A stretch of 64,000 bases of DNA from Nannocystis pusilla (GTDB lineage: Bacteria; Myxococcota_A; Polyangia; Nannocystales; Nannocystaceae): the NCBI RefSeq assembly GCF_026626665.1, contig NZ_JAPNKE010000002.1, positions 7,541,168 through 7,605,167 of the forward strand. The letters run 5' to 3'. Under the pieces are notes generated by a model. It did no database searches and was not told the origin of the DNA. It worked only from the letters and a program-made list of their open reading frames with translations. The translations under genes were made by a program, and so were the position numbers. Positions 41,031-51,488 of the stretch are shown one piece after another. Numbering within the stretch: the stretch's first letter is position 1; every line of letters starts with the position of its first letter.

Positions 41031-41672
41031 TCACTCCTCGCGCGCCACCGACGATGCGATCAGCACCTGCGCCACCCAGTAGAGCACCATCAGCAGCAGC
41101 TCGACGCCGAGCGACCAGGCGATGAAGCGGTTGACCGCGATCAGCGTGTCGCTCAGCGCGAACGCGATCGCCCCGGCCAGCCCGGCCCACGCGCGGCCCT
41201 CCTCGCCTGGCCGTTCGCCGACCTGGGCCGCGGCGCGCCACATCATCGCGCAGATCACGATCACGTAGGCCAGCACCGGCCCGCGCAGCTCGCCGAGGTT
41301 CGGCGCCAGCCAGCCGTACACCGACCAGCCGAACACCGCGATCGGCGCCAGCCGCAACAGGTGCAGCGCCCGCGTGCGGCCGACGAAGGCCGCCACGTAG
41401 GCCACGTGCGCCAGCAGGAACGCCGCCAGGCCGGCGATGAACAGGTCGAGCGCCTCTGCCAGCAGCACGTCGCCGAGCACCGAGAGCACGAGGCCGAGGC
41501 GGAGCCGTCGAGCATCCGCCCCGCGCAGCGGCCACAACCACGCCAGCACGCACAGCACCGGGATCGGCTTGAGCACCAGGCCCGCGAGCTTCCACTCGGC
41601 GATCAGCGCGACGAAGAACAGCACCGCGGCGACGAGCCCGGTGCGCAACAACTGGGTCGACCGGCGAGACAC
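41031..41672 (-). CDS. YhhN/TMEM86-type membrane protein (lysoplasmalogenase family)
   Basis: This protein of about 213 residues has eight hydrophobic segments and the family motifs: LKPIPVLCVLAWLW, LSVLGDVLLAE, AHVAYVAAF and FALSDTLIAVNRF. Family members hydrolyse the vinyl-ether bond of lysoplasmalogens. That would suit myxobacteria, which make ether lipids (family knowledge). The GTG at 41672 is chosen because the first membrane segment follows at once; longer upstream frames read into repeat DNA. Confidence 0.8.
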   Translation of the reverse strand: MSRRSTQLLRTGLVAAVLFFVALIAEWKLAGLVLKPIPVLCVLAWLWPLRGADARRLRLGLVLSVLGDVLLAEALDLFIAGLAAFLLAHVAYVAAFVGRTRALHLLRLAPIAVFGWSVYGWLAPNLGELRGPVLAYVIVICAMMWRAAAQVGERPGEEGRAWAGLAGAIAFALSDTLIAVNRFIAWSLGVELLLMVLYWVAQVLIASSVAREE

Positions 41673-41735
41673 GAGCCCGAGGATCGCCGAGCCCGCGCCC
41701 GCGCGCGAGCCCCAAAGTGCAGCGCGCGAATACGC

Positions 41736-42058
41736 CCTCTGTCCGAACGGACATCCGCCGGGCGCGCCGACCGAAGCTGCGATCACTGTCCGCATGGACA
41801 GCCCGCCGGCTGCGGCGACCTGTCCGAACGAACAGCCGGGCGACGCCGGCCGGTGAAAGGCCCGGGCCCCAGGGCAGGCCGGCTCGCCGGGCCCGCTCGA
41901 CCTGTCCGAACGGTCAGGCGGGCGACGCCGACCGCGAGACAGACCGGGCCCGGCTCGCCGGGCCCGCTCGACCGGTCTGCAGGAACAGCCGAACGCGCTG
42001 AGCGGGCCGCTGCGGCGTCCACAGCCCGCTCGCAAGAACCTGCCTGAAGGGACAGGTC
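41736..42058. repeat. Intergenic cluster of CTGTCC/GGACAG elements in longer repeats
   Basis: Six element pairs, each 14 bp apart: 41738/41752, 41785/41799, 41819/41833, 41901/41915, 41972/41986 and 42039/42053, mostly with GAAC loops. They sit in partly repeated units containing GACGCCGACCGCGAGAC and CCGGGCCCGGCTCGCCGGGC. The last pair abuts the stop of the giant lipoprotein gene. No gene is seen here. Confidence 0.85.
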
Positions 42059-45000
42059 AGTTCGGCGCCGGTCCGAGGTGGAGCGAGAACTTCGTGCGCA
42101 GCGAGCGGGCGTCGGGACCGGCCGCCTCGGGCTCCTTGTCGAACGCCACCTCGCCGCGGACCGCGGTGAGGCGCAGCATCAGCCGATCGATCGGCGAGCC
42201 CGCGATCGGCAGCGGCGGGAACGTCGGGGCGATCGCCGAGCCCTGCAGCGGGTCGGCCGCGCCTTCGGGGCGGAGCGTGAACTCCGGCGTGCCGTGGGCG
42301 TTGAGCGGCGCGAAGCCGAAGTACTGCAGCCCGAGCTGCGCCAGCCCCTCCGGCCACTGCGTCGCCGCCGGGTCGCCGCGGAGCAAGATCTCCGCCGAGC
42401 GCAGCGCCGACTTGCTCGCGGTGTTCGCCTGCCCCTGCAGCATCCACAGCAGCGCCGTCCACATGGGTGCGCCGACGGCCGTGCGGGTCTGCACCACGAA
42501 TTGCGGGTCGGTCGCGGCCCCGACTTTCGGCAGGCGGCCGTCGAGCAGGTCGTCGATCACGCGGGTGACCGTCGCGCGGTCGAGGCCGACCACGATCGCC
42601 GAGCCGGTCTGCACGTAGTGGATCCCGAACGCCTCCGCGATCGCCTTGTCGGGCAGCAGCGGCGCGCCCGGATTGACGCCGATGCGCACGATCGGCAGGT
42701 CGCGGTGGCGGGCCACCGGGTCCCACGCCACCATGCCCGGCGCGACCGACTCCAACGTCGTCTTGATCGCCGCCAGCGTCGCCACCAGCATCGTCGGGTT
42801 CTTGACCTCGGCGATCGCGTAGCCCGGGAACTTGCCGATCTGCCGCCACAGCTCGAGGTCCTCGAACTGGTTGCGCTCGCGCTTCGGCGGCAGCTGGGCC
42901 GTGTCGTCCCACTGCGACAGCAGCCCGACCAGGCCGGCGCGGTCGTCGAGGCCGAGCATCACCCAGTCGCCGAGCCAGCCGAGCCCGACATCGCCCTTGC
43001 CGGTGAGCGTGCGCATCAGCTGGTCCATGTCGCGGCGCAGCTGGCTGTCCTGGCCCACCGCCCACACCGCCTGCAGCCCGCGGTCGCTCGCGGTCACCGT
43101 CACCCGCGACTTGCCGACCACGCTCTCGATCTGGCTGTAGTCGGTCGCCGAGATCAGCGGCAGCACCCGCACGTCGACGTCGGCGATCGCCCCCTCGGCC
43201 TCGTCGCGCACGTCGAGGCGGATCGCCACCGGGTCGATGAATTGCCGCCAGTAGTTCTGGTAGCCGAGGGCGAAGTTGTCGTACGCGTTCCGCTCCGCCT
43301 CGCTGACCTTCTCGACCGCCGGCAGGTCGACGAGCGGTGTCAGCGCCGCGGGCGAGCCCCAGCTCGAGCGCGCCGCCTCGCCCGGCGTGAACGCGATCGC
43401 CTCGCCGCCGACGTGCTTGAGCTCATCGGCCGCCAGCAGGCCGGCGGCGGTCAGCTCCTTGGTGTCCTTCGGGGCATGTCCGAACAGCCAGCCGTGGAGC
43501 AGCGCCGCGTAGCCGGGCACCAGCAGCTCGGCGAGCGCCTCCTGGCGGCGGGCGGCGAGGATCTTCTGCTGCGGGCCGACGACCGCGGCGATGAACTTGT
43601 CGCTGAGGAACGCCAGCGCCTGGTGGGTCCCGGGGTCGCGGGCCAGCATGTACTTCAGGTCAGGTTCGTCCGCCAGCCGGGGCGCCTGGCCCTGGGCCGC
43701 CGCGAGCACGCGGGCGAGCGCGCCGGGGCTGTTGGACACGAACGCGAGGTCGCCGACGCGGGCGCGGTGCTGGCGGACCTGGCCGTGCGGGTCGGCCGCG
43801 CGCTGGACGTCGACCCCGGCCAGCTTCACCGTGGTCGCCTCGATCCCCGCGACCTCGGCGCGGTAGCCGTCGAGCTGGCGGCTCAGCTCCGCGTCGAACA
43901 CCTCCGGCTGCTTGAGCGCGAAGATCAGCGTCACGTCGGTGCCCTCGCGCAGGTACGGGTCGCTGCCGACGATCGCCACCTCGCCCACCACCGTGTGTCC
44001 GAACAGCTTCGCCAGGTCGCTGCGGCGCAGCCCGAGCTGGCGCTGGTATCGCGCCGTCAGGCCGCGGTCCTCCGGGTTTTGTTGCAAGATCTGCACGACC
44101 GGCGTGATCCACGTGTCCGCCTCGTCGAGCAGGCGCAGCAGGAGGCGCACGTCGTCGACGCGGGCGTACCAGAACTCCGCCGGCGTCGCCGCGGCCAGCG
44201 GCTCGGCCGTGCCGCCGCCGGGGTTCGGCAGCGCCGCCTGCATCGCCGCGAACGGGTGGGCCGCCAGCGGCGGCGGCTTGAGGTCGGCCAGCGCGACCGT
44301 GCGCGGACCTGTATCTCGGGACAGGCGCAGCCCGCGGTCGTGCTGCAGCGCCTCCTGCATCGACATCACGCCGGTGGTGGTGTCCATCAGCTGCGACAGG
44401 TCGGTGCGGGCCGGCCGGTCGCGCAGCAGGTCGGAGCCGGCGATCGCCTTGGCCCCCGGCTGCTTCTTGAGCCAGGTGGCGATCCGTCCGGCCGCGAACT
44501 GCTTCCACGGGTGCGGCTCGGTCCACGTGTCGCCGAGCACGTGGGCCAGCGCCTCGGCCCAGCGGGCCACCAGTCCGGCGTCGTCGGCCTGCTTCGCCGG
44601 ACCGGCGCCGCCGAACGGCACCCGGACCCACTCGTTGCGCCCGTCTTGCCAGCGGCGGGCCAGCAGCGCCCGCGCACGGCCTCGGGCGCGGCCGCCGACT
44701 TCGGCCGGCGGACCAGCACGATCGCCTCGGTCGCACCTGTCCCGTTGGCCAGCACGCCGACGTGACCCGGGCCGGCGCCGTCGAGCTCGACGTGCAGGCG
44801 GTCCCAGTCGAGCGAGAGGTCGTCGCCGGTGACGGGCAGCCGGACCTCGACGTACTCGACCTCGCCCTCGACCCGGTACGCCGCGATCGCGCCCTTGAGC
44901 TCGGCGTGCTCGGCCGGCGCGAGGGTGCCGGTCCGCAGCGCCGGCAGCGGCTCGGTCGGCTCCTCGGCGCGGGCCGCCGGCGGCGCTTCGACCTGCTCCT

Positions 45001-45099
45001 TCGGACCTGTCTTTTCGAACTTCTCAGTCCCGCAGCCGGCGAGCGCCAGCGGGCAGCGAGGAGCGGGGCGAACCAGCGGGGGGCGAGGCGACGCACCAT
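42057..45099 (-). CDS. Very large lipoprotein of unknown function (two frameshifts)
   Basis: This protein of about 1014 residues (repaired) has a lipoprotein signal (PLALAGC) and no domain that I recognise. It is mainly soluble alpha/beta sequence with recurring segments of the type ALTPLVDLPAVEKV and YAIAEVKNPTMLVATLAAIK. It might be a duplicated DUF3352-like fold, but I cannot show this. Bases are missing at about 45048 (inside the signal peptide) and 44677. TACAGT lies 7 bp before the ATG at 45099. Four 14-bp elements are in frame (43461-43489, 44308-44322, 44736-44750, 45006-45020), the highest number in one gene. Confidence 0.75.
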
Positions 45100-45106
45100 C
45101 CGCCGC

Positions 45107-45112
45107 ACTGTA
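45107..45112 (-). promoter_or_regulatory. -10 box, leaderless architecture
   Basis: TACAGT on the minus strand lies 7 bp before the ATG of the giant lipoprotein gene. Confidence 0.4.
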
Positions 45113-45134
45113 CCAGGACGCCCGCCCCGTCACC

Positions 45135-45704
45135 TCACCAGGACACCCGGTAGAGGCACTTGTCGCCGCCCCTGGCCCGGCACTCGCTGGACTCGTGCGT
45201 GACCTGTACGCCGGGCTCGAAGCGGCCGGCGAAGCCGTGCACGAGGCCCATGTCGAAGCGGCAGGGGTACGGGTTGTCGCAGAGCATCAGCGCCTCGCGC
45301 TCGCCGACGCGCTCGTAGGTGTAGTGGCCGATGCCGTCGGTCATCTCACCGGTGGCGAGATCGAACATGACGACGCCGTCGCGGCCATGATTGAGGTGAT
45401 AGGTCACGTCGAGCTTGGACAGGACCGTGTGGACGCCGTCGATGCCCGGCGGGAACGCGACCAGCGGCGGCACCTGCCGGCCGAACCGCTCGAGCCCGCG
45501 ACCGCCGAGCACGTAGTCGACCTTCTGATAGGCGCGCAAGATGAGCTCCTGCGGGTACCACGCGTGCGGGTCAAGCTGGTCGACGCCGAGCGCGTCGAGC
45601 ATCGCCTTCTGCAGCACCGCGAACGGCTTGAGGACGTCGATGAACACGCTGGTCGTCTGCCCGTACACCGTGATGTTCGGGGCCATCGGCACGTACTGGG
45701 TCAC
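45135..45704 (-). CDS. V4R-like sensory protein
   Basis: This 189-residue protein starts with a GTG that overlaps the stop of the STAS gene by 4 bp. It has no membrane segment. The C-terminal part (VTHESSECRARGGDKCLYRV) has the His/Cys pattern of 4-vinyl-reductase-like (V4R) ligand-sensing domains, and the centre (YVLGGRGLERFGR) fits a helical sensor. Coupling to an RsbR-type protein suggests that it supplies or receives a signal in partner switching. Family assignment is tentative. Confidence 0.5.
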   Translation of the reverse strand: MTQYVPMAPNITVYGQTTSVFIDVLKPFAVLQKAMLDALGVDQLDPHAWYPQELILRAYQKVDYVLGGRGLERFGRQVPPLVAFPPGIDGVHTVLSKLDVTYHLNHGRDGVVMFDLATGEMTDGIGHYTYERVGEREALMLCDNPYPCRFDMGLVHGFAGRFEPGVQVTHESSECRARGGDKCLYRVSW

Positions 45705-46398
45705 TGCGACCTCCGGGCCGCGACGCGGCCGAGGTGGGCGAAGCAGGCCTTGAGACCGTCCTTGAGCGTGGCCAGCGTCGGCGTGCCGCCCAGGTCGACG
45801 CCGAGCTCCGTCATGGCCGCGGCGAGCCGCGGGTTCAGCCCGGTGATGACGCAGAAGGTCCCGACCAATCGGGTGGTCGCGACCAAACGCAGGAAGTGCC
45901 CCGCGGTCGCGGTGTCGACCAGCTCGACGCCGGTGAGGTCGATGATGACGCAGCGCGCCCGCGCCTGCGTGACCCGCTCGAGCAGGTCGGCGATCATCTC
46001 GTCGGCGCGGCGCGAGTCGACCATGCCGACGATCGGCAGCGCCAGCACGTCGTCCCACAGCTCGACCACCGGCGTCGACATCGTCCGGATCGCCGCGCCT
46101 GCTCCTCGATGGTCGTCAGCTTGTCCTGCAGCTCGCGCCGCGACGCCTCGAGCTCGCAGATCGTGCCCCGGTGCTCGCGCACCGTGACGTCGAGCTGCAG
46201 CGCGAACAGGTTGATCGTCTCCTCGAGCGCGCCGAAGCGGTCCTGATGCGCGAGCGGCAGGAGGTCGGCCGCGGGGTCGAACTCGTCGAGGGAGATCGAC
46301 GCGAGCAGGTCGTGGATCCGCTCGATCCGCGGGATCACGACCGAGACCGCCTCGGGCTCGGAGTCATGAGAGTCGTCGCTGATACGTCCTCCTGGCAT
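45701..46398 (-). CDS. RsbR-type STAS regulator (one frameshift)
   Basis: The protein (232 residues when repaired) has a helical N-terminal sensor and linker and a C-terminal STAS domain: STPVVELWDDVLALPIVG, then VIIDLTGVELVDTATAGHFL. The Thr after VDTAT corresponds to the residue phosphorylated in RsbR-like proteins. A base is missing at about 46096, in the linker helix (KLTTIEEQAAAIRTM). Such proteins form stressosome-like complexes. A similar PAS-STAS gene lies at 61303. Confidence 0.85.
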
Positions 46399-46509
46399 CG
46401 CTGCCGGGCGCCGGAGAATAACCGAACCGTCGTTCCGCAGGACAGGCACGCGAATGCAGCGATCCGGCGGGCGCCCCGCCGGCTCGCGAACGCGATCGCG
46501 CAGCGCCGC

Positions 46510-47593
46510 CTACTCGCTCTCGCGGGCGTCGCCGAAGGGGTGAAGTTCGGCGAGCACGGCAGCTTGTTCGGCCAGCAGCCGCGCCTTGGCTTCAGGCGAC
46601 ATGAAGCTGTGCTCGACGCTGTTGCGCGCGAGCGCGGCGATCTGGGCCGCGTCCCACCCGAACGCGACGGCGCAGCGGCGGTACTCCTCGCCGAGCGAGG
46701 TCGCGAACATCGGCGGGTCGTCGCTGGCGAGCGAGACGTGCAGGCCCGCAGCCAGCAGCTGCGGAAGCGGGTGCTCGGCGAGACCTGGATAAAGACCGAT
46801 CCCCAGGTTGCTGGTCGGGCACACCTCGAGCGGCACCCGGTGCTCGCGCAGGTGCTCGACCAGCGCCGGGTCGGCGAGGCACTGCACGCCGTGACCGATG
46901 CGGTCGGCGCCCAGCTCGCGCAGCGCGCTCCACACGCTCGACGGCCCGTCCATCTCGCCCGCGTGGGGCAGCGAACGCAGGCCCTCGGCGCGGGCCCTGG
47001 CGAACAGCGGGGCGTACGGCGCGGTCGGCCACTGCGGCGACTCCGGGCCGGCGAAGCCGAGGCCGATCACGCCGACCTCGCGGCCCTCGAGCGCCAGCGC
47101 CAGCGTCGGCGCGCCCTCGGCGAAGCGGTGGCGGACGATGTCGAACACCCACGCCAGCTCGACGCCGTGCTCGGCCCGGGCGCGCGCGGCCCTCGGCGAG
47201 GCCGGCCAGCAGCGTGTCGCCGGCGACGCCGCGGCCCACGTGAGTCATCGGCGTGAACGTGACCTCGGCGTGACGCACGTTGTCGGCCGCGAGCTTGCGC
47301 GCGAGGTCGACGGCGATCGCCGCGAAGTCCTCCTTGTCGGTGAGGCACGCCGAGATGGCGAGGTACATGCGCACGAACTCGCCGAAGTCCTTGAACACGT
47401 AGCTGCGGCGCAGGCCCTCCACGCCGCCCTCGTCGCCGGGGAGCGGCTTTTTGTGCTTGCGCGCGAGCGCGAGCGCCAGCTCCGGCTCGACCGAGCCCTC
47501 GAGGTGCAGGTGCAATTCGGCCTTCGGCAGGCGCTCGATGAGCCGGCGGCGCAGTGGGTCGAGGCCCTGGACCGGCGAGGACGCGGCGGACAT
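46510..47593 (-). CDS. add: Adenosine deaminase (one frameshift)
   Basis: This protein of about 360 residues deaminates adenosine (possibly adenine) in purine salvage. Zn-binding and catalytic motifs are ELHLHLEGS, LPHAGE, RIGHGVQ and LASDDPPMF. The frame changes at about 47195; unlike the other breaks it is repaired by removing one base (or adding two). The ATG at 47593 lies 6 bp after TAGCGT. The gene stands alone. Confidence 0.92.
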
Positions 47594-47599
47594 GGGCGA

Positions 47600-47605
47600 A
47601 CGCTA
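47600..47605 (-). promoter_or_regulatory. -10 box, leaderless architecture
   Basis: TAGCGT on the minus strand lies 6 bp before the ATG of the adenosine deaminase gene. Confidence 0.42.
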
Positions 47606-47654
47606 GCACGCGCTCGACAGCCCCCGCGACATCGCCTATTGCTCGGAGCAGACG

Positions 47655-49301
47655 ATGCCTCGCGCCCACCCCTGGCTGTCCGTGTCCCTGGCCCTCGCGC
47701 TGCCGGGCTGCGGCGACGGCAGCGCCGCCGCGACGGACAGCGCCGCCGCGACCGGCAGCAGCGGCGGGATCGACCTCACCGCCGCGACCACCGGGCCCGC
47801 GCCGACCACCGGCGTACCCACCACGGGCGGCGAGACCGACACCGGCGGCCCGCCGGCGCCGACCTTCTGCGCCCAGATCGACGTCTCGCTGGTGCTGCAC
47901 CCGAGCGCCAAGATCTACGGCGCGAACGAGCAGGACGCGCTCGTCGAGCACTTCGAGAACCTGGTCGAAGAGACAGGCGCCACCGTCCGGATCTTGCCCA
48001 ACGTCGGCACCGAGTTCATGGCGACCACCGACTGCCTCACGGCCGCGGGCAACGCCGCCGACGACCCGATCCTCGTGTTCGGCGCGGGCGGCGAGGTCGC
48101 GCCCGGGGCGGTCGAGGCGCTGCGCTGCACGCTCGACCGCTTCAACGTCTACGTCAGCGACTTCGACGTCGGCAACTTCATGTTCTCCGGCCTGATGTTC
48201 CCGGTGCTCGAGCGGGACGACTGGCCGGCGCCCGGGGCCACGGGTCTGGCGATGCTGGTGGCCGCGACCGACGACAAGCAGGCCAACATGTACGCCCAGC
48301 CGGGCCAGGCCTCGGAGGCCTACTTGCGGCTGGTCGGCGACGGCGACCGCCGGCGCGTGTCGGCGTTCACCTACGGCGACGGCGCGCCCGAGCTCAACAT
48401 GTTCTCGCTGGCGGTCAGCGACAAGAGCCGGCACTACGAGAAGTCCGAGACCGCGTACGTCGCGGCGCTGGCCGACTTCACCCCGCTGGCGGTCAAGACC
48501 TGCGAGGACTTCGACTACGAGGCGCCCGACCCGGAGATGCCGCCGACGGGCTGCAAGCGCATCGACCTGCTGTTCGCCATCGACGGCTCGGGCAGCATGG
48601 ACGAGGAGCAGGACGCGCTGCGCGGCGCCAACGGCATGCCGCCGGTGCTGGCCGAGTTCACCGACGCGCTGCTGGAGGAGCTCACCGATGTCGAGGACTT
48701 CCACGTCGGCGTCGTCTCGAGCGAGCAGGGCTTCACGGCCATGCACACCCACCGCGACTTCCCGACCATGCCCGAGAGCCCCGAGACCGCCTGCGGCCTG
48801 CCCGAGGGGCAGCGCTGGCTGGTCGGCCCCTCGGACAGCTTCGCCGACGAGTTCGCCTGCGTCGCCGCCACCCGCAGCGGCACCGAGGAGATGACCTACT
48901 ACAACCTCGCCGAGGCGCTGCACGACCCGGCCAACGCCGGCTTCCTGCGCGACGACTCGCTGCTGTTCATCGTCATCCTCACCGACGAGGACACCTACGA
49001 CTTCGTCCTCTCCACCTCGGTCGCCATCCGCCAGCGGATCGTCGACGCCGTCGGCGGCGACCTCGACCGCCTGGTGGTGCTCGCCATCGCCGGCGGCCAG
49101 GGCGTGTTCGAGATGCCCGAGACCGTGTGCCAGGGCGTCTACGGCGACGCCGCCCCGGGCCGCCGCATCATCACGATCACCCGCGGCTTCCGCGAGCGCG
49201 GCCTGTTCCAGAACATCTGCCAGGGCGACCTCGCCGCCACCTTCAGCGGCGTGCTCGACGACGTCGTCTCGGCCTGCGCCCAGTTCAACCCCGAGCCCTG
49301 A
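47655..49301 (+). CDS. vWA-domain lipoprotein
   Basis: This 548-residue predicted lipoprotein has a signal ending LPGC (Cys 19) and a Thr/Gly linker (about 25-70). A first alpha/beta domain (about 75-280) follows, then a vWA domain with MIDAS residues in LLFAIDGSGSMDEEQ (about 312) and TDEDTYDF. It is more distant from the two other vWA lipoproteins (31487 and 49425) and lacks their C-terminal Cys module. GGAG precedes the ATG. A 14-bp element is in frame at 47960-47974 (VEETGAT). Confidence 0.85.
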   Translation: MPRAHPWLSVSLALALPGCGDGSAAATDSAAATGSSGGIDLTAATTGPAPTTGVPTTGGETDTGGPPAPTFCAQIDVSLVLHPSAKIYGANEQDALVEHFENLVEETGATVRILPNVGTEFMATTDCLTAAGNAADDPILVFGAGGEVAPGAVEALRCTLDRFNVYVSDFDVGNFMFSGLMFPVLERDDWPAPGATGLAMLVAATDDKQANMYAQPGQASEAYLRLVGDGDRRRVSAFTYGDGAPELNMFSLAVSDKSRHYEKSETAYVAALADFTPLAVKTCEDFDYEAPDPEMPPTGCKRIDLLFAIDGSGSMDEEQDALRGANGMPPVLAEFTDALLEELTDVEDFHVGVVSSEQGFTAMHTHRDFPTMPESPETACGLPEGQRWLVGPSDSFADEFACVAATRSGTEEMTYYNLAEALHDPANAGFLRDDSLLFIVILTDEDTYDFVLSTSVAIRQRIVDAVGGDLDRLVVLAIAGGQGVFEMPETVCQGVYGDAAPGRRIITITRGFRERGLFQNICQGDLAATFSGVLDDVVSACAQFNPEP

Positions 49302-49330
49302 GCGGGCGCGCGCGCCGACCCAAACGGAAA

Positions 49331-49363
49331 ACCGCAGGACCGCCGATTCGGCGACCCCGCGGT
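49331..49363. terminator. Hairpin between convergent genes
   Basis: Inner arms CGCCG/CGGCG with an ATT loop and outer arms ACCGC/GCGGT lie between two convergent vWA genes. There is no T-tract, so termination is only suggested. Confidence 0.3.
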
Positions 49364-49424
49364 CGTGGATTGAGACCCGGGCGGCGCGGGCGGAGCTTCA
49401 CGCCCCGTCACGCCGCGCGGCGCG

Positions 49425-50717
49425 CTAGCCCGAGTTCGGGCAGCGGTACTGCGCGTCGAGGACGCCGCTCATCTGGAAGTCGGAGCAGGCCTTGCCGCAC
49501 AGGATGATCTCGTTCTTGTCGGGCGTCGTGAACATCCAGCCGTCCTCGCTGCCGTCGCAGCTGGCGACCTGGGTGTTGCCGTAGGCCGTGCCGCTGACGC
49601 TGACCTCGACGTAGTCGGGGTACTTCGGCACCGGGTCGAGGGTGATCGTGCAGCTCAGGATCTGCATCGAGATCTCCTCGAGCGCCATCTGCAGCTCGAC
49701 CTGGTTCTGCGTGTCGTAGAACTTGACGTCGCCCTCGCGCGGACGGCCGCCGATGTCGGCCAGCTCGTTGAGCTTCGAGTACGCGTTGGTCGCGTCCGGG
49801 TTGCCGTCGTTGGCCGTCGGGCTGGTCTCGTCCTTGATGGCGATGCCGACGACGTAGGTCGGGATGTTGAGGTTGGCGAACGCGTCACCGACCACCGCCG
49901 GCAGGTTCTCGTCGTACTGCTCGAACAGCTCGGAGTTGTTGGCCGCGTCCTCGCGACAGTTGGCCGCGCCGTCGGTGACGAGGATGATGAACTGCGGCTG
50001 GCCGTCCTGGATGGTGCCGAGCTCGGCGAGCGCCGCCTTGACGCCCTTGGTCGCCGGCGTGCCGCCCTTGATCGTCGCGTCGGTCTCCTCGGCGCCGGGG
50101 ATGGCGTTGAGGATCGCCTGGCCGTTCATCGGCGCGATCTCCACCTCGGGCGTCATGTTCACCGGACAGGCCGTCGCGTTGTAGGCCGAGGCGGCCATCT
50201 TCGACGGGAACAGCACCGCGCCGAGGTTCATCGAGTTCTCGAACGTGCCGGTGATGAAGTCGACGACGCTGTAGAGCGACTTCCAGCGCGTGATCTTCGG
50301 CGTCGCCGCCGCCATCATCATCGGGTCGGCGTCCTGGATGCCGTCGTCGTTGGCGTCGTCGCCGTCGTGGTCCCAGTAGCCCTTGTCGGGGGTGACCATC
50401 GAGCCCGACTTGTCGAGCACGAGCATGACGTTCGGCGTCACCACCGGGATGTCGACCACCGCCTCGCCGCAGTCGTTGGGGTCGAACGTGGTGTTGCCCG
50501 TCTCCGTCTCGGTGGACATGGTGGCCGTGCCGGTCGGCACCGCCTCGGTGGTCGGGTCCGCCGCGGTGGTCGTGGTCGACGGGTCGGTCGTGGTGACCGG
50601 CAGCGTCATGATGCCCGTCATCGAATTGCTGCTGGCGGTGGTGTCCACTTGCTTGCCATCGTCGCCGCAGCCGACCAGGCCGACAGCCACGAGGCTAGAA
50701 AACAACGCGCGCTTCAT
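49425..50717 (-). CDS. vWA-domain lipoprotein, paralogue of the 31487 gene
   Basis: This 430-residue lipoprotein (signal LVGC, Cys 17) has a Thr-rich linker, a vWA domain (VMLVLDKSGSMVTPDK, then ILVTDGAANC) and the same Cys-containing C-terminal module as the protein at 31487 (VASCDGSEDGWMF, ILCGKACSDF, YRCPNSG). The first half of the domain contains a DHDGDDANDDGIQDADP stretch that may bind Ca. A TATAGT box about 105 bp upstream of the ATG suggests a long leader. Confidence 0.87.
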   Translation of the reverse strand: MKRALFSSLVAVGLVGCGDDGKQVDTTASSNSMTGIMTLPVTTTDPSTTTTAADPTTEAVPTGTATMSTETETGNTTFDPNDCGEAVVDIPVVTPNVMLVLDKSGSMVTPDKGYWDHDGDDANDDGIQDADPMMMAAATPKITRWKSLYSVVDFITGTFENSMNLGAVLFPSKMAASAYNATACPVNMTPEVEIAPMNGQAILNAIPGAEETDATIKGGTPATKGVKAALAELGTIQDGQPQFIILVTDGAANCREDAANNSELFEQYDENLPAVVGDAFANLNIPTYVVGIAIKDETSPTANDGNPDATNAYSKLNELADIGGRPREGDVKFYDTQNQVELQMALEEISMQILSCTITLDPVPKYPDYVEVSVSGTAYGNTQVASCDGSEDGWMFTTPDKNEIILCGKACSDFQMSGVLDAQYRCPNSG

Positions 50718-51017
50718 AAGCGGAAGGTTCCTTCGAGAGTTGGGTGAAATGAGGGTCGAGGACGGGGGCCCGTCGAGTTGGACACCGAAGCACGGGCCGT
50801 GTCCGGGCGTCCGTGACGGCCACTATACCGATCGCGCCGGCCCGTCGCAGCTTTCCTGCGAAGTGCAGATCTGCGCGGCGCGAGGCGCGAACGTCGGCCC
50901 GACCCCGATAGCGGGCGCATCCGGGCCCGATGCCGCTGCAAATGCACGCCCGAGCGCGGGCACGTCACGGCGCCGCAACGCTCCGGCCGCGCAAACCGTC
51001 GCGCGCCCGCAGCGGCC
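50718..51017. other. Intergenic region with a -10-like box
   Basis: TATAGT on the minus strand (50822-50827) could drive the vWA gene at 49425. No other gene, RNA or repeat is recognised in this stretch. Confidence 0.4.
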
Positions 51018-51488
51018 TCAAAAGCGGAAGCCGAACGAAAGTCCGCGCACCTCTCGGGACATCATCGGCGCGATCGCCATGCCGTGGTCCCGCATCCAGC
51101 GTTGGTGCCGAGACCGCTGGGTCAGGCCCCACGCGAGGAAGACCGCCCCGGTGACCGCCATGAGTCCGCCCATGCCCACGCCGACGAGCCCGTAGATCTG
51201 CAGGCCGCGGCACGTCTGGTCGGTCGCGTTGCTGCCGTAGATGCGGTTGCAGTACTGCGGCGAGGCCATCACGTACATCGCCACGCCGAAGCCGGTCCGC
51301 AGCAGGCCCAGCGGCATGATGATCGAGCCGGTGACGACCTTCTCGTGGCCGTCGACCGGTTCGCGCTCGCGGTTCTCGCCGAACGCGTAATAGCCGCCGA
51401 ACGACTCGGGATCGCTCGGCGGCGGTGGGGGCGCCGCCAGCGCGAGCGCGGTCGCGAGCGCGACGATGCCGGTGGTCATCGCCATCAT
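51018..51488 (-). CDS. Small exported or membrane protein of unknown function
   Basis: This 156-residue protein has an N-terminal hydrophobic segment (IVALATALALAAPPPPP) and two further hydrophobic helices (MPLGLLRTGFGVAMYVMA and GLVGVGMGGLMAVTGAVFLA) with a Cys pair between them. I do not recognise the family. Its ATG overlaps the stop of the thioredoxin-TPR gene, so the two form an operon. A 14-bp element (51486-51500) covers the junction. Confidence 0.7.
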   Translation of the reverse strand: MMAMTTGIVALATALALAAPPPPPSDPESFGGYYAFGENREREPVDGHEKVVTGSIIMPLGLLRTGFGVAMYVMASPQYCNRIYGSNATDQTCRGLQIYGLVGVGMGGLMAVTGAVFLAWGLTQRSRHQRWMRDHGMAIAPMMSREVRGLSFGFRF

